The notes under the pieces: generated by a model | What the model was told of the DNA's origin: nothing | Seen by the model: only the letters and a program-made list of their open reading frames with translations | The model's database searches: none | Program-made: the position numbers and the translations under genes | Assembly: GCA_003255025.1 (NCBI GenBank) | Contig: QANY01013209.1 | Location: forward strand, 62,001 to 126,000 | Direction: 5' to 3' | Origin: Datisca glomerata | Lineage: Eukaryota; Streptophyta; Magnoliopsida; Cucurbitales; Datiscaceae | DNA length: 64,000 nt | Part shown: positions 58,926-64,000 of the stretch, piece after piece | Layout: each line of letters begins with the position of its first letter | Numbering within the stretch: position 1 is the first letter of the stretch

Positions 58926-60540
58926 AGGATTTAACCGAACACATTAAGGACCGAGTAAATCTCATTAAACGTACCAGGTTCTGAGAGACATTCAATATGG
59001 ATCAAAGAAAAGTTATCATTGCTAAATGAAAGGCGTTCATGCAAGAATTTAGAGTTGATATATTTTTCTTTGATTATATCGAGGATATTTATGAAAAGAA
59101 TATTAAAATTAATTGTAAGACTAAATGGGTCAAGGAAGACTCCAGTTGGGTAAGTGCCAGCCATCCCCCACCTGAAAAAATTATAATTAATCATAAAAAA
59201 TTCTTTAATCATTGCTTTTCCTTTTAAAATTTCAAAAGAAAAAGAACCCAATAAAAAAGTTGCTGAACAACTTAATTACACTAATGAAAGTTTAATAATA
59301 ATAGAAAATAATTAGATAAAATTGAGAATAAGGTTGATGATCTTCATGAGTCTAAACCTAATGAATCTCTGAAAAAAACTCCTTTAATAAATCTTTCAGA
59401 TAAAACTGTCTTAAATATTATTCCCCTCAATAAAAGGATTGATAAATTGTTTTAAGAAATGAAGAATAAATTTATTGAATCATCTTCTTTTATTACGGTA
59501 ATTAACCAAGGCAGTAGTTCTGTATCAGAAAGTCATGAATCTTCAACCATTCACAATATTGAAAAAAATTTAAAAATTTAGAAATTAATAAACTGGAAAG
59601 GAAGTGGCATGAAAAGCCTATTCCTCCAGATATTGAAATTATTGGATCTTCTTTAGTTAATCAATTTTTTCTATGTAGAAAAATTATATAAATGAAATAT
59701 TGATGGGCTTTCAGAACAGGAAGTCCTCAACAAACTAAAGCACATGGCTATATTAGCCAAAAGTTACATCACCACACATAATTTTCCTTACAATGAGGTA
59801 ATACAACTTTTAGTCATAAGATTCACAAGAATGCTTCATTCCTGATGAGAAAAGCATCTCACTGAAGAATCTAAAAATACCATACTTACAGCAATAAAGA
59901 TTGACCCTGAAGGAACCACAATCCTCAGAGAGGATTAGGAAACAATACATGATGCCATTAATACACTCTTTTACACAAAAAAATGAGCATTTCATTAGAA
60001 TGCCAAGTAATGTTACTTCGCGTATCCATGCCCAATTAAATAATTTTAAGTGTCCTACCCTAAGTGACTTCGACTGGTGCAAAAAACATATTCTTATCTA
60101 GAGTAATGTCCAAGGATGATAGCAATCAGCCTTTTGGGGAAGAAAAATTCATAAATGGCTTGCCAAATTTATTGGCCCATAAAATTAGAACAGTCCTTAG
60201 TGTTGACCTAGGAAATATAGACTATAATAGTCTCACCTACGGTACAATTATAACTATAATACAAAAGGTCTAAGAATGTGTATAAACATTAAAATTAATA
60301 AACAAATTAAAAATGAAAAGAAAATTGCCAAATACAAATTAGGCAATTTCTGTGAGCAATATGGATTACCCGCTATTACTCCTTCTCAAAAGAATAAGAA
60401 AAATTCTCATCTTAATCCTAATTGAATTTACAAACCTTATAGGAAAAAAATTAATGAAAACAAAAATAAAAATTTTGATAAATCCTTTTCTAAAAATAAA
60501 AATTATTCAAGAAGAAAATTCAACAAATTTTTTTTTATAA
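58926..60540 (+). pseudogene. Endogenous pararetrovirus capsid-protein region, broken
   Basis: After a Lys/Glu-rich, coiled-coil-like stretch (59220-59600), the caulimovirid coat-protein core follows at about 59590-60300. Its conserved words are split over frames; NQPFGEEKFINGLPN (near 60130) is the clearest. At least eight stops or shifts interrupt it. The basic tail 60300-60540 is Lys/Asn-rich. Together with the zinc knuckle just downstream it fits the petuvirus/florendovirus type. No intact protein can be made. Confidence 0.75.
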
Positions 60541-60553
60541 AAGTAAAATTAAG

Positions 60554-60595
60554 TGTTTTAAATGTGGCCAGAATAGTCATTTTTCCAACACTTTC
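60554..60595 (+). pseudogene. Pararetrovirus CCHC zinc knuckle, last Cys lost
   Basis: Spacing C-x2-C-x4-H is kept (Cys at 60554 and 60563, His at 60578), but the codon for the fourth ligand (60593-60595) is TTC, Phe, and a stop follows at once. This motif ends the caulimovirid coat protein and binds RNA. Confidence 0.8.
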
Positions 60596-60599
60596 TAAG

Positions 60600-61290
60600 T
60601 AAAAAATAAAATTAATCAATTAAAAATCTCTGACAAAGATAAACAAAAGTTTTTTAGAATTATAGAAACCATAAATGATTATGAAAGTAGTAATGAAGAT
60701 TTAGAAGAATTTGAATAATCTGAATCATCTGAATTACTCTTTTCATGCTCGGATAGTGATTCTCCAAACATCTCTATGAGATGTAAGGATAGCTGTTGTT
60801 AAAAAGTTAATGTTTTAAATAAAAATGAAGAACAATAAAACCTTTTGTTAGATTTAATTAGTAAAATTAAAAATCCTGAATTAAAACAAGAATAGCTTGA
60901 AAGACTTAGGAAGATAATCCAAAAGTAAGAAAATACTAAGTCTAATAATAATACTGCAATCCTTTCACAAACTCTTAAAAAATTCAACAAAGTTAAAGGA
61001 AAGGAAAAAGAACTTACTTTAGAAGAACGTCAAAAAGAAATAAAAAATATTAAAATTAAAATAAAAGAATTAAAAGATTCAAACACATAAATAATACAAG
61101 AATGAAATCTTTTATAGATATAGAATTTAGTTAACAATCATGAATCTAATGAACTAGGATAACCTCATAAATCCCCAATTTCTGATGAGGTTGAAGAACA
61201 TACTGTCAAAATTCAAGATGATGATAACTTCCTTCAAATCATTAATCACATAAAACTTAAAAAATAGCACATAATGGTCAGAATGATAAT
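60600..61290 (+). other. Acidic and Lys-rich pararetrovirus linker
   Basis: Between zinc knuckle and protease; translations are rich in Glu/Ser (60660-60760) and Lys (60930-61080), broken by several stops. No domain recognised; position and composition fit the polyprotein linker. Confidence 0.55.
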
Positions 61291-61760
61291 CCAAGATTTT
61301 GATTTCACTTGAATGACTCTTATTGATTCAGGAGCTGATTTAAATTATATGCAGGAATGATTAATTCTTACCAAGTACTTCAAGAAGACAAAATAATCTT
61401 TGTCCTCTGCAAATGGTACTAGAATACATATCAATTATGAAATCCCTAAAGTTCATATTTGTCAAGACAATATATATTTTAACACATCATTTGTCTTAGT
61501 GAAGAATATGATAGACAAAATTATTTTGGGTTTACCATTCATTTCTCTGCTGCATCATTTTTCAACAGAGCATGATGGGATATCTACTTATCCAATGGAT
61601 AAACCTGTCAAATTCAAATTTCTTTCTTTTTCTCACAATGAGAAATTGAAAACTTTAAAAAAAAATTTTGTTTATAAAACTGTGAATTTAATTTCTTCTA
61701 AAGAAAAACAATTGTATTTTCTACAAGTTGAAATAAAAGTCAAAAGCATTGAAGAATAAC
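61291..61760 (+). pseudogene. Pararetrovirus aspartic protease
   Basis: LIDSGADLNYM at 61319-61351 retains the D-S-G active site. The following 61400-61759 stretch is open for 119 codons and includes the hydrophobic IILGLPFI block typical of the second half of retropepsins. A stop separates the active site from that part. The protease would release polyprotein products. Confidence 0.75.
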
Positions 61761-61779
61761 TTCAAAATCCTGCACTATA

Positions 61780-62090
61780 AAAACAAATCAAAACCTTTAA
61801 AGATAAAATTTGTAAAAAATTATGTACTGATATTCCTAATACATTTTGGTAAATCCAGACAAATGGAGTTGATAAATACAAAATTGCACTTGGTTGTTAT
61901 AAATGGAAAGTAATGCCATTTGATCTTGAAAATGCTCCAAGTAAATTCCAGAATACAATAAATGAAATTTTCAACCAATTTACTAAGTTCTGGATTGCTG
62001 GCATTAGTCATATTCTTATTGAACAACACTGGAAACACTTTGAATTATTTGCCAAGATAATAAAATAAAATAGTTTAGTTATCTCTACAA
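61780..62090 (+). pseudogene. Pararetrovirus reverse transcriptase fragment, catalytic site lost
   Basis: The palm region is recognisable by YKWKVMPF and the FQNTINEIF word. The position of the YxDD catalytic box (about 61997-62011) has both Asp replaced, so polymerase activity is impossible. The fingers region is short and frames change near 61850. After 62110 the thumb and connection segments are absent. Confidence 0.8.
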
Positions 62091-62330
62091 GAAAAATCAA
62101 ATTGTTTCAATCTAAGATTAGATTCCCAAGATTTGAAATTTATTATTCCATTATTAAAGCAATTAATCAAATCATACAATTTTCTTTAATAAATCAAGAA
62201 TTTATTTTAAAAATTTATTACAAATCTACAAAACATATTTTGGAAAAAGACATAAAAACACTGCTTCCAAACAAAATTTTTCCAGGTAACAATCAATTTT
62301 TAGCATTTTTCTAATATTTAATTTATTCAA
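62091..62330 (+). pseudogene. Pararetrovirus RNase H fragment after internal deletion
   Basis: 62102-62314 is open for 70 codons; KSTKHILEKDIK resembles the end of caulimovirid RNase H (cKSaKHILxKDVKN). It joins the RT end directly, so several hundred bases of RT thumb and RNase H N-terminus have been deleted. Confidence 0.65.
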
Positions 62331-64000
62331 AGTATTAATAATCCAATCACTGACTTCCTTACTTGTAAAATTATGCACGATATCATTTTAAGAGTCTACT
62401 ATGATAGAATTTGAAAATTTTGACCTACTGGAATATGAGAAGGTAAAATCTAGAATACTCAATAAAAATTCATTTAAAATAAAAAAAGTTCAAAGATAGG
62501 GCAGCTTGTTTTTGTTCAAAATTCTCATTCATTAATTATTATCATAATGGATTTGAATATCAAAGAATGCATGGATTGATAAATTGGATAAATTTTGGAA
62601 GAAGTCAGGTTGAAGCATGACTTCAATGCAGCTAATTCAATGGTATGAGAAATGTGGAAAAATAGGTTTTCACAATGATAATGAAATCTGTTATGATGAC
62701 AAAAAAATTTTAGCTGTGAAACTATTGGGACAAGTAATTTTTGAAATTAAATTTTCAGATAAAACAGTCAAAGAATCTTTTATATTGGAAGGAACTTTCT
62801 TCGTCATGCCTGACAGATTTCAAAAAGTCATAGGCATGTCGTAGAGTCTTTTACTAAAAGAATTAGTATCAATTTCAAAAATCATGTGAGGATGATAAAT
62901 GGATGGATTATAAATGAGTCTTTGACTCCAAAATTGGCCTTTAAGGCCCAAATTAAAGAGGAGTCTTCTACTCCTAACCAAGCCAATTAACAATATTTGG
63001 GTCCATCAAACCCAATTACCAATCAGTCCTGGTCAACCAATTTTGTTGATTCTCAATCACTCAACCTTTTAATGCTTAATTATTCAACCAACCAATTACA
63101 AAATATAAAAATCATCTTCTTATTTCAGAAAAAATTCCAACAAAAATCTCTTTCATATTGAGACAACATTCACTCATTTGAAAGATCCTACTAAAATAGA
63201 AAAAGCCCATTTTTTCCAGATTTTCACTTTGCCCTCGCCACAAGGACAAAAATCTTAGTTTCTACAAAGACATCCTCTTAAAAACAAAGTCCATTAATAT
63301 TATCCCTAAATTATAATCATGGAAGAACGGAAAGCCCATCCTTCAGGTCTCAAAATTTTTTCAAACAAAAAATAATATAATTATTTTGACTATATTGATG
63401 CTTGGCACATGATTTTCCTACATAAAAAATAGTGAATTTTTCCAATCGTGGTTTTTAAATTTTGATAAGAATTTCAAAATTAGTTTTCCAAATTAGTTCT
63501 TAAGATGGTGGTCCATTCATGACCCTGCTTAGAGTTGCTTCCGATCGGTTTTTAACAAAGTTTTAATTTATTTCTAAAAATATACAAACCCTCATCAATT
63601 GATGCTTCTTTCCCCCAATTACTCTACTTTTTCAATAAATACAAAATACCATGGATCATAAAATGGCAATACTTAGTTGAAGATGGAATCCTCACCAGAC
63701 AACATTATGTTAAATGGTGGCATAGATTCAATATCTAGAAAATAATTACATCCATCAATCACGAATTTACAAATATCAATCCCAATATGAAATTGATAAA
63801 TCATTCCGCCAAAGCTCCATAAAAAATTATTGAGCCCATTAACCCAAATCCATAAATTAAACTATCTAGTTCTAATTCATATAAAGAATCCAAATCCGAA
63901 TCCAAACCAACTTCAAATGGTGAATCAAAAGTCTTAAAACCTAAATCTAAATTGAAGTAAGAAGTAATCCATAAATGATTCTCCTTTTAGACAATAATAA
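62331..64000 (+). other. Downstream sequence with coding traces, family uncertain
   Basis: 62617-62844 is open for 75 codons (SMQLIQWYEKCGKIGFHNDN ... FFVMPDRFQKVIGMS), with traces continuing to about 62990. Another trace near 63660-63830 reads WQYLVEDGILTRQHYVKWW. These look like decayed protein-coding sequence associated with pararetrovirus or retroelement copies, but I cannot name the family. The stretch 63000-63640 shows nothing else. The window ends inside it. Confidence 0.35.

Overview
The window looks like repeat-rich nuclear DNA of a flowering plant, probably a dicot. The evidence is AT-rich spacers, Ty1/copia and Ty3/gypsy retrotransposons primed from initiator tRNA-Met, CACTA and hAT DNA transposons, an integrated plant pararetrovirus, and fragments of plant genes with introns. 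I see no complete host gene and no structural RNA gene. The species cannot be fixed from the sequence.

Layout, left to right. 1-8855: a minus-strand copia element (copia-1), LTR cut by the window start, split at 4945-8195 by a CACTA element carrying two sulfate-transporter-like exons. 8960-11454: a decayed plus-strand plant-mobile-domain-like coding region. 12072-13863: ten units of a 189-bp tandem repeat with a 1320-bp higher-order copy. 13864-19594: an internally deleted copia copy (copia-2) with one complete 1876-bp LTR and a clean primer-binding site. 19595-23340: a minus-strand remnant with a 'putative gypsy type transposon' domain, broken by a 557-bp hAT-type MITE with a perfect 8-bp target duplication. 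23400-29990: AT-rich spacer holding a GC-rich PP2C/NF-YB chimera, a retroelement leader fragment, a hairpin duplication and a 74-bp tandem repeat. 30000-44093: a near-complete decayed copia element (copia-3) with both LTRs, split by a 4.7-kb CACTA carrying RAD51B-like and APC1-like exons. 44094-53491: a minus-strand gypsy element of Tat/Ogre type with two RNase H domains, split by a 2.8-kb CACTA carrying a four-exon pectinesterase fragment. 53492-54200: one end of another CACTA. 54210-64000: an endogenous Caulimoviridae (petuvirus/florendovirus-like) sequence on the plus strand, with its movement-protein region present twice, separated by a CACTA-like insertion holding an oxidoreductase-like exon.

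The most notable pattern is a set of gene-capturing, non-autonomous CACTA elements. Three have both termini and matching 3-bp target duplications, and their cargo keeps exon-intron structure, so it was taken from genomic DNA rather than mRNA. None shows a recognisable transposase. All coding regions, transposon, viral and captured, carry stops, frameshifts or lost catalytic residues, so the locus looks like a graveyard of nested insertions. Identifications come from motif recognition by eye; no database search was run.
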